A stretch of 64,000 nucleotides of DNA from NCBI GenBank assembly GCA_009746045.1, contig RPFO01000085.1, positions 62,001 to 126,000 on the forward strand, in the 5' to 3' direction. Below, one piece after another: positions 50,224 through 62,149 of the stretch; within the stretch, counting starts at the first letter, position 1, and each line of letters begins with the position of its first letter. The translations under genes and the position numbers were made by a program. The notes beneath the pieces are model-generated. The model had not been told where the DNA came from. It made no database searches and saw nothing but the letters and a program-made list of their open reading frames with translations. Source of the DNA: Mesostigma viride (Eukaryota > Streptophyta > Mesostigmatophyceae > Mesostigmatales > Mesostigmataceae).

Positions 50224-53101
50224 ATGTGGGTGAACCCCAGCTGCATGGCCAACGCTGGCCTCGCAGCCACCTTCCATTCTGTGGAGGGCCACGACCTACT
50301 AAACCCTGACGGTGGGCGTCTGTTACGCACCCCACTCCGGCCATGCACCCGGCCTGAACAAGATGATCGCAAGGACTTCTTTGCTGCGGTGGAGAAGTTA
50401 CCTTGCGAACGGCACCCCTGGCCGCAACTACAGGTCTCGCTCTGCTACATATACTGGACGCCAACGCAACGCTACCACAGGGTACTGGCGGCCGGATGCA
50501 GCACGCCCCCGACAGTACGGTCTCCAATCCCAACACTGCACTTTTTGCTGATTTGCTAATTACGACATGCGATTTGGTAACCGTGCCAACGCCCGCTTTC
50601 CACATTTTAGTTCAGATGCTCTGGTCACACACACCTCGCCAACTGGCACTGAACGCTGCATCGACTATGTGTTGCAATGCCATGATGCGCAAGCGTCATA
50701 AAGGAAATGTACTAGCTGCTCGCTCGCACGTGAGATCCCCCTGGTGCGCTCAGATCATCGCGACGTCACCGCCCGCATCCGCCTAGGGGCGATTCCCCTC
50801 GCATTTTCGTAAGCATGTGGCACCACCTGATTTGCGCACACTACAGTTGCAGGCTTTCGAGAAAGCTGATGACGCGAGAAATCTGAGGACTTCCCTGAAA
50901 AACTTGCCCACAAGCGTGCACTAGGAACTCGGGGGTGGTAAAAAAGTGGTAAAAGTGGTAAACGTGGTAAAAGTGGTAAAAGTGGTAAAAGTGGTAAAAG
51001 TGGTAAAAGTGGTAAAAGTGGGTGGTAAATTAAGCGGTAAAAAGTGGTAAAATGTTGTTTTTACCACTTTTACCACCCACTTTTACCACTTTTTTACCAC
51101 CCCCGAGGTCCTATGTAGTGTGCGGCAGAGGAGTTCCTCGACGCGCTCGACATCCTGATTCCCGGCCAGCCATGCACGCCCAGCTGCCCGCTGCCGGCCC
51201 GGCATCGGCCCTTCGGCACCTCGCTGGCAAGCTGCCCGCGGCAGGGGCCCTGCTGCCCCCCCGCCGCCCGCCCCGCTTCACCAGCCTGCGCACCGGCTCC
51301 CCGCCGTCATCCAGGCCCGGCAAGCCCTGCGCGACAGCCGCGACCGGGCCCGCCCCGCCCGGCCCGCCTACGCCCGCCTCAAAGCCGATTATAGCACCGA
51401 TCGGCCATCCGGCAGGCGACCAAGGAGCAGGAGGATCCCTCCATGTCCGCGAGTCAGTACTTCGCCCACCTCAATCAAGGACCAGCACGGCAAGTACGCC
51501 TGGACCCGCCTGCGTCACGCCCAATGGCCAGCCGGTGGCGCGCAGCCGGCGCTGCGGACGCTCTTTGGCTCACCGCACTGCAGCAGCTTGACCATGCACT
51601 GAGTGGCATTCCTCCCAGTCCCGGCTGCTCGGCGCCCCCCCGCCGCCTCCGCCGCTTGGCCCTCTGGTGGCCGCGCGCCTGGCGCCTGCAGGCGTCCCGG
51701 CTGCGCCGCCCACGCCGCCCGCCGCGCTGAGCAGGACTACACGTACCCGGCCCTGACTGACGGAACCCGCCTAGCCGACCCCAACGAGCTACCGCCGTTC
51801 ACTGAGATCGAGCTGAGCACCGCCGCCAAGCAACTCCGCTTCTACGCCGCCGTTGGACCTGACCAGCTCCCCGCCCCGGTGATTAAACTAGTTTAACCAC
51901 CAGCTGCATGACGGCGCTCACGGGGTTCCTGCTTGACGTCTGCAACAGTCTGGAGCCAGCTGCTTCCTACGTGCCACCGATTCCTGAGTGGCAGCACAGC
52001 TACCACATTATGTATGCTGTACAAAAACAAAAAAGGTTCCCCTGACGACCGGCCCCGCCAACTACCGCGGAGTCTGCATCCAGAGCGCCGCCACTCAAGT
52101 TGTTCATGCGCATGATCCTCAACCACCTTCGTTCTGCTCTCGACCGTCACCTTGGGGATCGAGAGTCAAATGGGCTTTTGTCCTGGGCGCAACGCCGTCA
52201 TGTGGCCATCTTCGTCGCGCGCCGCCTCTTCGAGGAAATCGCTCTCCTGCAACCTGGTGAGTTTCCCGCCGGCCATCCTGATCTTCGTCGACTTCTTCAA
52301 GGCTTTTGATTCTGTTCTCTGGGCCGCTCCATGGGCTGTCCTTGCTTGCGCTCGCGTCCCCACTCCCCTGATTACCGTCATCCGCACGCTGTATGAGGGG
52401 TCGACCACTTCGGCGCGCACTCAACACGGCTTTACCCCGCCATGCCCACTGCAGACCGGCGTCTGGCAGGGTTGTGTCCTGTCGCCGGACCTGTTTATTA
52501 TTGTAGTGGATTATGTTATGCGCCAGGCACGTGCCCGCTTTGCTAGCATTGCTGGCCGTGCCCCTGGCCTAGTGATCACGAACGAGCTTAAGGGGAAGGG
52601 GGCCCGACCAACAGGCAGAATTTACTAGCTGACCTCATTTATGCCGACGACATCACGCTCATTGAGAAGCCGGAGTCTGCCCATTGACTTTGGCTGGACT
52701 GCCTGCATGGTACTCGAGGCTCGGGCTGTTGGTCTAGAAATCAGCCCCAAAGCGGAGGCCCTGGCTCTCGGCATGGCCGGGCTCCCGCCCACACTCCGCC
52801 TCTTAGACGACACCGAGGTCAACTAGCCTCAGTACTTCAGGCCGCTTCAAGCTGCATGCTCGGCAGTTGGCTTCCTGACTCAGCGAGGACGACCTGACGA
52901 CACGGCTAGGCATGGCGTGGGCGCAACTCCATGACCACCGCCGCTGGTGTCCACTCCAGAGCAACCTGTTACGTCTTGGATTTCTACCGCCACCTCTACC
53001 TCTAATGGGCCTGATGCTACCTAAACTGGTCAGGCCTCCTCTACTCAAACCCCTAGCGAAAGACGAACGTGACGGAGCTGATCTCAATGCGTTAACGTAT
53101 G
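50224..53101 (+). mobile_element. LINE-C: decayed non-LTR retrotransposon, cut by the gypsy element
   Basis: A relative of LINE-A with EN and RT domains in many frames. Endonuclease traces lie at about 50430-50800 (the DANAT-like block, CIDYVLQCHD, SDHRDVTARIRLG). RT blocks are at about 51960-52670: the NYRGVCIQSAAT segment, QMGFCPGRNA, ILIFVDFFKAFDS (A-motif), QTGVWQGCVLSPDLF and LIYADDITLIEKP (the YADD motif is intact). A foldback-like repeat interrupts it at 50932-51110. The right end is the insertion point of the gypsy LTR at 53102, so the LINE 3' end is not seen here. It is inactive. Confidence 0.75.
50932..51110. repeat. Foldback repeat built of gtggtaaaa units
   Basis: The left arm (ctcgggggtggtaaaaaagt, then gtggtaaaagtgg and repeated gtggtaaaa units) is matched in inverse orientation at the right (ttttaccacttttttaccac, then ccccgaggtcc). 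The two meet near 51045-51060 (aaaatgttgtttt). This makes a hairpin of roughly 180 bp with arms of about 60 bp or more inside LINE-C. It encodes nothing. It could be a foldback/MITE insertion whose internal repeats expanded. Confidence 0.85.
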
Positions 53102-53532
53102 TGTTACTGTAATACGCCATACAACCATTTACCAAAACCCGTTTATTCCAGGAATAGAGGAAGGAAACACACTACACTGCCGTGACCCAAGCCTATATGT
53201 GTTAATTCATTTAACACACGCCGAGTGCACACACAAGGAGGAACGTGCATAAATGGTCACCAACGGTCCAACACGCTCGGGCCGACATGGCCCTCGCCTC
53301 AAAACCACAGCACAGGCAGGTGCACAGATGCACGCTGGTCCACTACATTCTACCAAAGGATCAGGACCACTAATAAAGTACGCGGCGCGGCGCCCAAAGG
53401 CACCCAATGTACCACAGTACTGTTACGAGGACAATAATGTCCCGGTAGGAGCTACACGTAAACCTAGGGACAACCGAGGCAAAAGACCTAATTTACGTCC
53501 GTAACTACAACGAATTGTTACGCGACGTAACA
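53102..53532 (-). repeat. 3' LTR of the gypsy element
   Basis: 431 bp with canonical TG...CA ends in the form TGTTAC ... GTAACA. On the minus strand it begins TGTTACGTCGCG directly after a polypurine tract (gtggggggggagg, about 53533-53546). An AATAAA signal on the minus strand (tttatt at 53142-53147) lies about 40 bp from the LTR end. The 5-bp TSD cannot be verified because the other LTR is outside the window. Confidence 0.85.
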
Positions 53533-53899
53533 CCTCCCCCCCCACAAAGGTAGGGAGCCCTCTCCCTACGCACAGGGAGGAAACAAGGGGTAGGAAACCT
53601 AATGCACCCAGCACACACCAACACAGTCGGCAGACCATCCAAGATACAAAGCACCAATAGTTCACACGGTCTCCACCACCACGCCGGGAGGTGTAGGGTT
53701 AGCCAGCACCAAGCCTGGTGGTAGGTTCCCCTAACTGCCTGGAACAAAGTCCTTGCCGGGGGGACGGCACTGGGCAGGACACACAGAGTAAACAAATCAG
53801 CACCAAGGACCAAGAACGACCAGTCAACTGGCCAGAACGTGAGGGCGACTCTATATACCGGAGGGACAACACCCTCAGGTCGGGCCTAAGGCCCTCTAT

Positions 53900-56220
53900 C
53901 TAATGGCCATCCGTCTGGTAAGTACCACGGGAGGCCAGCAGGACATCCAGGTACGCCTGGTAGTGAGACACATCCTCAGCATTGTCGTGCCTATCTACAG
54001 TGAGGAAAACATCGGCCCACACGCCGTCAGGAAAAAGACCCAGGAAGGCCCAGTAATACCTATGCTGCGTAAGAACGACCTGGCCCCGGGCCCAGTCCAG
54101 GAAACCACAGGCAAAGAGGCGTAGGAAAGGCTCTACCGCGATCAGGCAGAGAGCCCGCAGGAGCAGGCGATGGTACCGGATCCGAGGGCGCATACCCGTC
54201 GGGAAAAACAGATCTACCAGGGGCTCCACGTTGGACGGCCACAACCGGATATGCCGAATCTCACGGGAGCGCCACCGACGGGCACACTGTCGCGACCCGA
54301 ACGTCTCGAGGTAGTCGCTAGCCCGGGGAGGAGGATGACCCCGAGAGTCCAAACCCTGGCCCGGGATGGGCGCTGGACGACGGGCATCCCACTCTAGGAT
54401 GGGCTGAAGGACCGTGCTGTACGTGGCACCCGGCACCGCAGGAAACTCTACCGTAAGGGCATCTGAGGCCATAATGCCCAGAGGCGGAGGGTAAGCCCAC
54501 TGGAACCCGCCGTAGGTGTCCAAGTCATTGTGGCGCCTAGCCCAGCGATACAGGACGCGCCGAACCAGGATCTCACCCTGGAACACCGGATCAGCTAAAA
54601 TAACCATATCGAAAGGAGGCCGATCAGTCTCAACTGGTAGGCCACGGTCCCGCGGCGCCCGACACACCTGGAGAACCGTAGGACATGGGCGAAATGGCAA
54701 GCTCGGCGGAGGCGCGCGGCAGGTCACACTGGCGGCAGGCGAGCGCAGACATACCGTACCCAAAGACAGGCGTGTCGCGCGACTCCGGAGTCGCATGCAC
54801 CACAGAAGGGGCCCGATCCCGATCGCCCTCTGACAACTCCCGAAGGGAATCGGCAGCGCGGGTGGCGCGAGGGTCAGAGCCACTGGACCGAACAACCGCA
54901 GCCAAAGACCGCGGGGCCGAAGGGACAGGGGCCGACGAAGGGGTAGGAACCGGCACAGACGCAGACGGCGCCGGTACAACAGGGGGCCGCGTCGGACCCG
55001 ATGCCGCAGGGGGTCGCGACGGACCCGCCTCCGCAGCTGGCGCGCCGGTCTCTGGGGGCGGAGCACCACCAGGCCACATGTTGAAAATAGGGCCCGTGGG
55101 GACAGGCAATCCGGCATACGACTGGTTACCGTCTAAGCTCCAGTCAGGCACCGGGATCCTCTGCGGAGGACCGCCCTCCCAAAGCCTGGGAAGACCGCCC
55201 GGGTCGCTGAAGAAACCCCGCGAGGGCGGCGCTGACGTGGTGGGCGGCTCGGACGCGGCGGCGACGGGCGCGGCCGCTGGGACGGTGGACTCGCGCCGAG
55301 GCGCAGGTACGTCAGTAGCAGGCGCAGAGGTAGCCGAAGGCGTAGGAGCCGCAGCAACAGAGGGAACCGCAGCCGCCGAGGGCTCGCGCGGCACAGACGG
55401 ACCCGTAGACGTCGAGGCGACCGAAGGGGAAGGGGGCACAGCTGCGGCAGACACCCCACCTGGCGTGGCTGGAGCGTGCGCCTGGGCCGCCATGAAGGCC
55501 CCGAAGGCCGCCGTCAGGGACTGGATCTGCGCCTGCATCGCAGAAACTGTCGCCGAAAGAGGATCAGGCTCACGACCAGAGCCCAAAGGGGTAGGCTCCA
55601 CCGATGCGCACAGGACCGACCTCGGTGAAGACGGGACAGGGGAAGGCGCCGACACTGAAGAGGAGGACGCCGCAGGGGAGGCCGAATACTCAGGAGAATA
55701 CTGTGCCTCTACCGGCGCGTCCGTAGGAGTAGGGTCGCCCAATCCTACGCCCGCTGTCTGGTCTGCTATCTCCATGAACTCTACTGCCCGTAGAAGGTCG
55801 CAGGGGTTCTCATCTATTTCCGCATCACCCTCGGCCGGAAGCCAGGGGAACACATCCCGTAGGCAGGAGCGGCCCACAGGGGTAGAAAGGTAGGAAAACA
55901 CCCTGGGGCACTGGAGAACCGCAGCTATCTGTCCCAAGGCTGGACAGCTGGAGCCACATTCTAGCAAACAGTGCCCGGCATCGTCGAACCCGTGCAAAAC
56001 AAGCTGGTGCGGTTCAGCAGGGGAGGGACCGTACCACGTGACCCCGAAGAGAGCAGCCCTGACTAAACCCGCATGTTGGGCCTGGAGGGCCGGCTGCACG
56101 ATGCCACCCGGAAACTGGACCGTGACACCCAGCGGCCCGGAAGGGCCTCGAAGTACAGCTCAGGGTCCGGTAGGGGCGGGGACGGCAGCGGGCTCTCAGC
56201 CGGAGGGGTAGGCTCTGACA
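53900..56220 (-). pseudogene. Extra ORF downstream of gypsy pol, unknown function
   Basis: A large reading frame lies between the chromodomain and the 3' LTR, in the position of env or ORF3. It starts near 56220 (MSEPTPPAESPLP), shifts frame near 56115, runs through a long Ala/Pro/Ser-rich middle (about 55700-54800), shifts again near 54670 and ends at 53900. The N-terminal part contains a compact-looking region (HGFDDAGHCLLECG, FPWLPAEGD). The C-terminal part is Trp/Arg/Leu-rich (RYYWAFLGLFPDGVWADVFL). No transmembrane segment, signal peptide or furin-like site is evident, so an envelope is not supported. A gag-like or nucleic-acid-related role is possible, but I do not recognise the family. 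Confidence 0.65.
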
Positions 56221-56297
56221 TGACGGCTGCGGAGGGGAGGGGACAACCAACCACCCGTCGACAGCAGACATAACATAAGAGAGGAGAAGGTCTACAA

Positions 56298-58234
56298 CTA
56301 GAGCTTGTGCAGGGTTTTATATTCCTGCAGCAGGCGACTACACCCATCTAGCTCACTCTCCGTATACCAGACCTTATCTACTTCACTACGAGCATACATC
56401 CACTTCACTTTATACTGACGCTGGGTACCGCGGCCCTTTTTGATATCTCTATGGGCCACGATGCTTTCTACTTCGTCTTCTACTTCCCCAGTGTCAGGGT
56501 TATGCTCTAAAGGGGCAGGCGCTAGCTCTCTACCAGCGAACGTACTAGGGTGGTACAGTTTCAGCTGGCTTCTATGGAAGGTGTTTGAATGTGTCTGCCA
56601 AGAGGTAGGGATATCGACTTTATATAAGAAATTTCCTACTCTAGACAACACATGGAAGGGTCCTAAGAAGGCGGGCCTAAGTTTGACCTTAAGTTCTGCT
56701 TCAAACTTATGAGCAAAACGGCCAACACGGGGGCCTTCTACTAATACTAGATCTCCTATTTCTATCTCAGGTGCTCTTCTATCTAAGGAGGCACGCAACC
56801 TAGCAAGGTACTTAGACTGAGCTTTTTGGTACCCTGAGATCGCGTGGTCATGAGCAGTTTTCATTCTATCTAGTAAGGACTGTACACCTTCTACAGTATC
56901 TCGGGACACATCATCCTTGTCCCGTAGAGGACTAGCTAAGAGAGAGGTAGGGTAAGAGGCTGTCTACCAGTATCTAGGAAGAAGGGCGTATATCCATGCG
57001 CAGCTTGGGGACAATTGTTGAGGGAGAACTCTACCAAACATAAATAATCCTCCCAATCACTTCCCGAGCCATTAACATAGTGCCTAAGCGCTTCTTCCAC
57101 TACCCTATTAAGACGCTCTACTAAATGAGAGGAGGAGGAGTGGTAGGCAGTACCGTAGGTAACCTTGGTACCGATGGCAGCGAAAAACTGCTGCCAAAAA
57201 TCTGAGGTAAATAACTTATCCTTATCACTAATAAACTGCCTACTCAAACCATGATATCTGTATACATTATTGAGGTATAGGCGTGCGCAATCACGTGCTG
57301 TGAGTTCTAAAGGACACGGCACGAGATGGCACATACGAGTAAAACGATCTATGAACACAAGGATCTGGGCATTGCCCCTATCATTCTTTCTAAAAGGTCC
57401 TACAAAATCCATCATGATAGAATCCCACGGCATGATGGGGTCAGGCAAGGTCCTAGGTTCTGCTATCTGTCCTACGTTATTGGGTTTCATCTCCTGGCAA
57501 GATTGACAAGTTCTAACATACTCATCTACATCCTTATAAAGGGAAGGCCAGTAATAAGAGCGGGCTACTAGGTCCCGTACCCGTTTACCACCCTGATGAG
57601 CAGCTAAGTCATGCAACTCAAAGAGCAAGGAGGAGCGACAGATAGGAGGGACATACAGGCGCCATTGAGGGGGAGAATCTGCTATCTGCACATATAAAAA
57701 CCCACCTACAAATTTACAAGGGTGCTTGCCTAATTGTTGGGGATGTGCAGCAATGGCAGCTAATGCTTCCGGCTCAGTGGCCGTAAATCTACTAATAAGA
57801 CGTTCAAGATCAGAGGTAGGCATCGCTACAGAGGTATCCAGAACAGGTTTAAAGAGATCTCCTACCGCCTTGCCAAAGAGAAGGGGAGGTCCTAGAGGGA
57901 CTATGTTTTCATAAGACTTTCCTGACCTAGTCGCTATATGGCTAAGCGGTATAGAAATTTTATTTTTCCCCTCCCCCCCCACCGAGGCCACGGGAAGGGC
58001 CTCACACGGGAGAGAGAGTCCTACCTGAGAAAGGAGATCAGGCATGCGAACAGCTGTATGAAAGAGGTAGGCATATAGGATTCATCATCAGGTAGTTCAC
58101 CATAAGGGGTTACACCCATAGTAGTAGGAACTAGAGTAGTATTGAGAACATCAAGGTCCTCGAAAAAGGAGTAATCTGCACGACGAGAGAGTGCATCTGG
58201 TACTATGTTATCTACACCCTTAACATACTGAAGT
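56298..58234 (-). pseudogene. Gypsy integrase with C-terminal chromodomain
   Basis: The RNase H tail (YVKGVDNIVPDALSRR) is at about 58170-58230. Integrase follows: the HHCC zinc domain (HDLAAHQ ... CQSC, about 57470-57620), the core with MMDFVGPF, FISDKDKLF and SHLVERLNRVVEEAL (D-D-E complete), then a GPY/F-type region (LRPAFLGPFHVLSRVGN). A chromodomain comes at the end (VESIVAHRDIKKGRG ... YKVKWMY ... VWYTESELD, about 56320-56460), which in this class guides integration to modified chromatin. Frame changes occur near 58050 and 56955. Confidence 0.9.
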
Positions 58235-58238
58235 TTAA

Positions 58239-59942
58239 CCCTTAAACCGTACTCGGTCCGTTTTAGTGGACTGAGTTTTTCTCAGTCCTATTAAACGGAC
58301 CGAGTTTGTGGCAGAACTAGCTATAATTCTAGCATACTTTTGAATATTCTGTTTGGACCAGCTTCGAGATCTAGATTTGTACTTTCACGTACACCCCTGG
58401 TTTGCTACTTTTGGACACCTGGACAGGGACCTATGGTCAAGGAAAGTAGGGGGGGTACCATGGCCAAACGAGGACGACGTGAATAAAAATTATTCACGTC
58501 CGCGGCTATGGTGGCACAAACAACTGACTGGGGCGAGAGCATGGCTTGACGTATTCGACTGAAACTTTGTAGACATCATCCCTAGGTCTTGTAAATGCTA
58601 TTTGCCTAGCCATGCAACATTTACAAATGCCTAGATATGTCTCGAGGTTATGTGGCGGCGCAGCAAATCGCGTGAGCAGCCAGGCGATGACAGTGCAAGC
58701 TGTACTTGTTGCTTGGCAGAAAATGTTCGGATTTTTGCGTATGGATGAGTTATTTACGTCGTTCCTAGCACAGTTGACCATCAATGGCGGCCAGGACATG
58801 CTTGCGGCTACGTTCGTCGGGTGGGCGTGCTAGCTCCTGCAAACAAGGTAATCTGCGGTTTCGACCAGGTACGTTTTAGCCTTTTATCATGTCTCAGTGA
58901 CCGCGCATGTGTCATATATTGTTTCGATACCAGACTCGGGGCTATAATCGAAGCTTTATGACTGTCTTTTTGTTGTTTTATTGCTTCTGTGCATAGGCTT
59001 GTGATGGTTGGGTAGTAATGTTACCTCGGCCAGATTTTGGACGAGTTTTGACTGCTTTTAGCGTATGCTACAACATGAATGTCGGTATAACGACAGATAT
59101 CGTTTGTAATAATGTTCAGTGTGATGATACGATGCTTTCCGTTGCTTAAACAACTCAGGACGAGTGTTTTTCTGCCCAGTTCTAGGCATGCATGCTGGCC
59201 AAGTCCGCCTTCTTTTTGTGTGTTTGCTGTGTGTTAGAGACATAGAGATGCCTGGGATCTGCTTGCATTTAAGCATCAGCAAGTTGCTAATTTTGTTTCT
59301 TTCCTTTTTCCTTGTATTTTGAAGTTGTTTGTAGCGTATAGGGTACGTTGGTAATAAGCTCCTTGCATGTGCCTTCTACGCGTGCTTTCTACCCAATGGC
59401 ACTAGATTTACAGTATTATATAGCATGAGCTGCTGTTTTATATGCTGGAAATGTGTTGGAGGATGCATGTGTGGCCAGCTATGATGTTTTATGCCACATT
59501 GGGATAGGAAACCAAAACGGTAGTGCTAGCCACCCCCCCAAAAAAACTCAGTCCTATTAAACGGACTGAGCTATTTTGGGATTTTTGCTAGCTAGCTTGT
59601 GCAGTTCTGTAGCATGTCATGTTGTGAATGCATTGATGGCATGCCTGTGATATAAAGAAACTGCCTTTGAAATTCCAGGGCCTATATATTTGTGTAAGTG
59701 GTCCATATTGCATGATGTATGTCTCAAACCCCATTTTTCCGTACCCCCCTGGGGTTGGTGCTATTTATAGCACCCAAAAGTCATAGATATGGGACCGGTG
59801 ACATGTCCCCAAAGAAATTCAACATAAATGCATGCTTGGTACCAAGGGGTGGCCAGAAATTGTTTTTAGGCCATACACAACAAATGTGCAAAGATGTGCA
59901 ACTCAGTCCGTTTTTTAGGACTGAGTTGCTACGGTTTAAGGG
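58239..59942. mobile_element. Non-autonomous piggyBac deletion derivative inserted in gypsy RNase H
   Basis: TTAA at 58235-58238 and 59943-59946 flank a 1704-bp element with a perfect 12-bp inverted repeat (CCCTTAAACCGT ... ACGGTTTAAGGG). Both arms match the piggyBac element at 44706-48166 in inverted orientation: 58290-58430 resembles 47960-48110, and 59670-59900 resembles 44710-45310. It keeps the actcagtcc/ggactgag subterminal hairpins. The transposase gene is gone and an unrelated middle of about 1 kb is present, with no recognised ORF. Excision in silico joins the gypsy frame SPF to LQYVKG. Confidence 0.95.
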
Positions 59943-60847
59943 TTAAAAGGGGAAAACTGTGCTAAAAATTCCATCCAGCGCGCTTGCCGAGGGGTAAGGT
60001 TGGGTTGGGAGAGAAGATGGGTAAGGGGACGGTGATCCGTTTGGATAACTAGCCTATAAGGATCTAACTCACAGGGTTCATTCAGACAGACATCAAATTG
60101 AGCACCTTTAAGAAAGTGCTGCCACGCGTGGCAACAATACACCACCGCTAAGAGTTCCTGCTGGTGTACGGGATAGTTACGCTCCGCAGGGAGCATTGTC
60201 CTAGAGATGTACTCAATTGGCTGTAAGCCCTGACCCTGATCCTGGAGAAGGACGCCCCCTATAGCTACCTTACTAGCATCTGTAGCTACAACAAAGGGTT
60301 TAGTAGTATCCGGTAGGATGAGTACAGGAGGGGAAAGGAGTAGGGATTTTAGACACTGAAAAGCCGACTGGCATTCACTACTCCAAACAAAGGGGATATC
60401 CTTCTTTAATAAATGATTAATAGGGGCTGCTATAGTTGCGAAACGCGGGATAAAACGCCTATAGTAAGAAGCAATTCCTAGAAAGCTACGTACACCTTTA
60501 ACGTCGGTAGGGGTAGGCCATTCCTGAATTGACTTAGTTTTATCCGGGTCGGTAGCGACCCCGGCATCTGACAGAACGTGCCCTAAAAATGGGACACTCC
60601 TACCCGAACGAACTTTAGCACGGCGCGCCCACAAAGAATTTTCAGCCATTATTTCTAATACTTTCTTCAAATCACGTAGGTGCGTTTCAAAATCAGGAGA
60701 GTAAATAAGAATATCATCTAAGTAAGCTTGAGCACAAGAACGGTCATGCTCAGATAAAGAAACAGAGGAGAAGGAAGGATCTTTTAAATCAGAGGACACC
60801 TGAGGAAGGTGAGAATTTCCCATAACAGGTCTAAGCACTTCATGCAT
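59943..60847 (-). pseudogene. Gypsy RT (palm/thumb) and RNase H part
   Basis: Contains the RT catalytic box AYLDDILIYS (about 60705-60735), the thumb (FLGHVLSDAGVATDPDK), the connection (VRSFLGIASYYRRFIP) and RNase H (FVVATDASKVAIGGVL, QQELLAVVYCCHAW, VIQTDHRPLTHLL). It is separated from the upstream RT fingers by a 4-bp tandem duplication near 60843-60850 (atgcatg), which shifts the frame, and cut downstream by the piggyBac derivative at 59942. Confidence 0.9.
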
Positions 60848-62141
60848 TCATTAACATTTGAAAAGAGGCAGGCGAGTTACAGAGTCCCATAGCCGCTACT
60901 CTAAACTGGTAATGACCAAAAGGGGTAGCAAAGGCGGTTTTATGGCAATCCTCAGGGGCTATCCGCAACTGCCAAAAACCATCCGCGCAATCCAATACTG
61001 TGAAACAAGTGGAACCTTTAACCTTATTAAATATATCATCAATACGAGGTAGAGGGTATTTAGACTTCACAGTAATATCATTCAACTTCCTATAATCAGT
61101 AACTAGGCGAAACTTGCCATTTGGCTTAGGAACTAACAGGACACCAGCTGAGTAGGGAGAGTTACTAGGCTCTATCAATCCTGCTTCTAATAGTGACACT
61201 AAAATCTGTTTTAGTTCCTTTAACTCGGTAGGGCCCATTCTATACATCGGAGAGTGCGTAGGAACTGCACCGTCCTTGATAACTACACGGTGTAAAACAG
61301 AACGAGGAGGAGGATAAGAAGGAGTCTTTTCTTCAAAAACTTTTGAGGAATCTATCACAGCCATGTATCTTACTATTTCATTTTCAGTAAATCCCACTCC
61401 TATTGTATCCACTGTGTTTATATCTATATCCACACTGTTATTAGTGATAGGTATCTCCTGTACTTCTAACTGAAGGAACATACATAATAAATATCCATAT
61501 TCCTTTAATTCAGAACGCAACTCATCATTGGACATTAATACTTCAGGTATAGGTCTTACAGGAGGATCAACAGGTGTAGGAGGAGTAATATCTACCAAGG
61601 ATAAATTTTCCAATCTATAATGACGTTCTGGTACCCAGTAAGAGCTATCTGGAAACCAAATGACCATGGTATCATAATTAATAGTAATCTTATTATCCTG
61701 GTGCCAATCTAATCCTAGTAATACATCAGCGGTAGTGATAGGGCCTATAGTGGCCGTCAGGTTAACAGTACGTCCTTGTATGACCAGGGGAAGGGACACC
61801 GTACCCGGGAAATGACTGGTGCGACCATCAGCATAATGAACAGTGACAGGTTTGGTGTGAGGGGTAGGGACTAGTCCTAAACGCCTAACTAGGGCCTCGC
61901 TCACAAAGGAGCTAGCCGCACCGCTATCTATCAACACAGAGACATTCAAAAGTTCATCAGCATGCAAGAAAGGGTCTACAACAGTGTGGGGAACGGTTAA
62001 ACCACCATTCAAGAACATAAGAGGACGCACACGTAGTGGTAGGGAAGATTCAGCTCCTACAGAGGTTATAAAAACAGGCAGGCAAAAATTTTTATCTGGG
62101 GTACTATCTAAGGACCTGTCCAGGTTACCCCCGGCTGACAC
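60840..62141 (-). pseudogene. Gypsy protease and N-terminal half of RT
   Basis: The aspartic protease is recognised by VLIDSGAASSFVS (about 61905-61945; catalytic D-S-G) and DVLLGLDWHQD. RT fingers and palm follow: SPYSAGVLLVPKPNGKFRLV, DYRKLNDITVKSKYPLPRI, TVLDCADGFWQL and AFATPFGHYQFRVAAMGLCN. The frame then breaks after FQMLMN at a 4-bp duplication. This frame is not in phase with gag; the two meet at a run of eight G on the minus strand near 62160-62170. Confidence 0.9.
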
Positions 62142-62149
62142 TGACAGGC

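Noticed and set aside
54685-55893. 402-codon plus-strand ORF, Gly/Ala/Thr-rich
   Set aside because: It is the complement of the Ala/Pro-rich minus-strand ORF that fits the orientation, position and frame history of the gypsy element. High G+C keeps both strands open.
53900-56220. Envelope gene (endogenous retrovirus-like)
   Set aside because: No signal peptide, transmembrane segment, Cys pattern or cleavage site could be seen, only the position resembles env.
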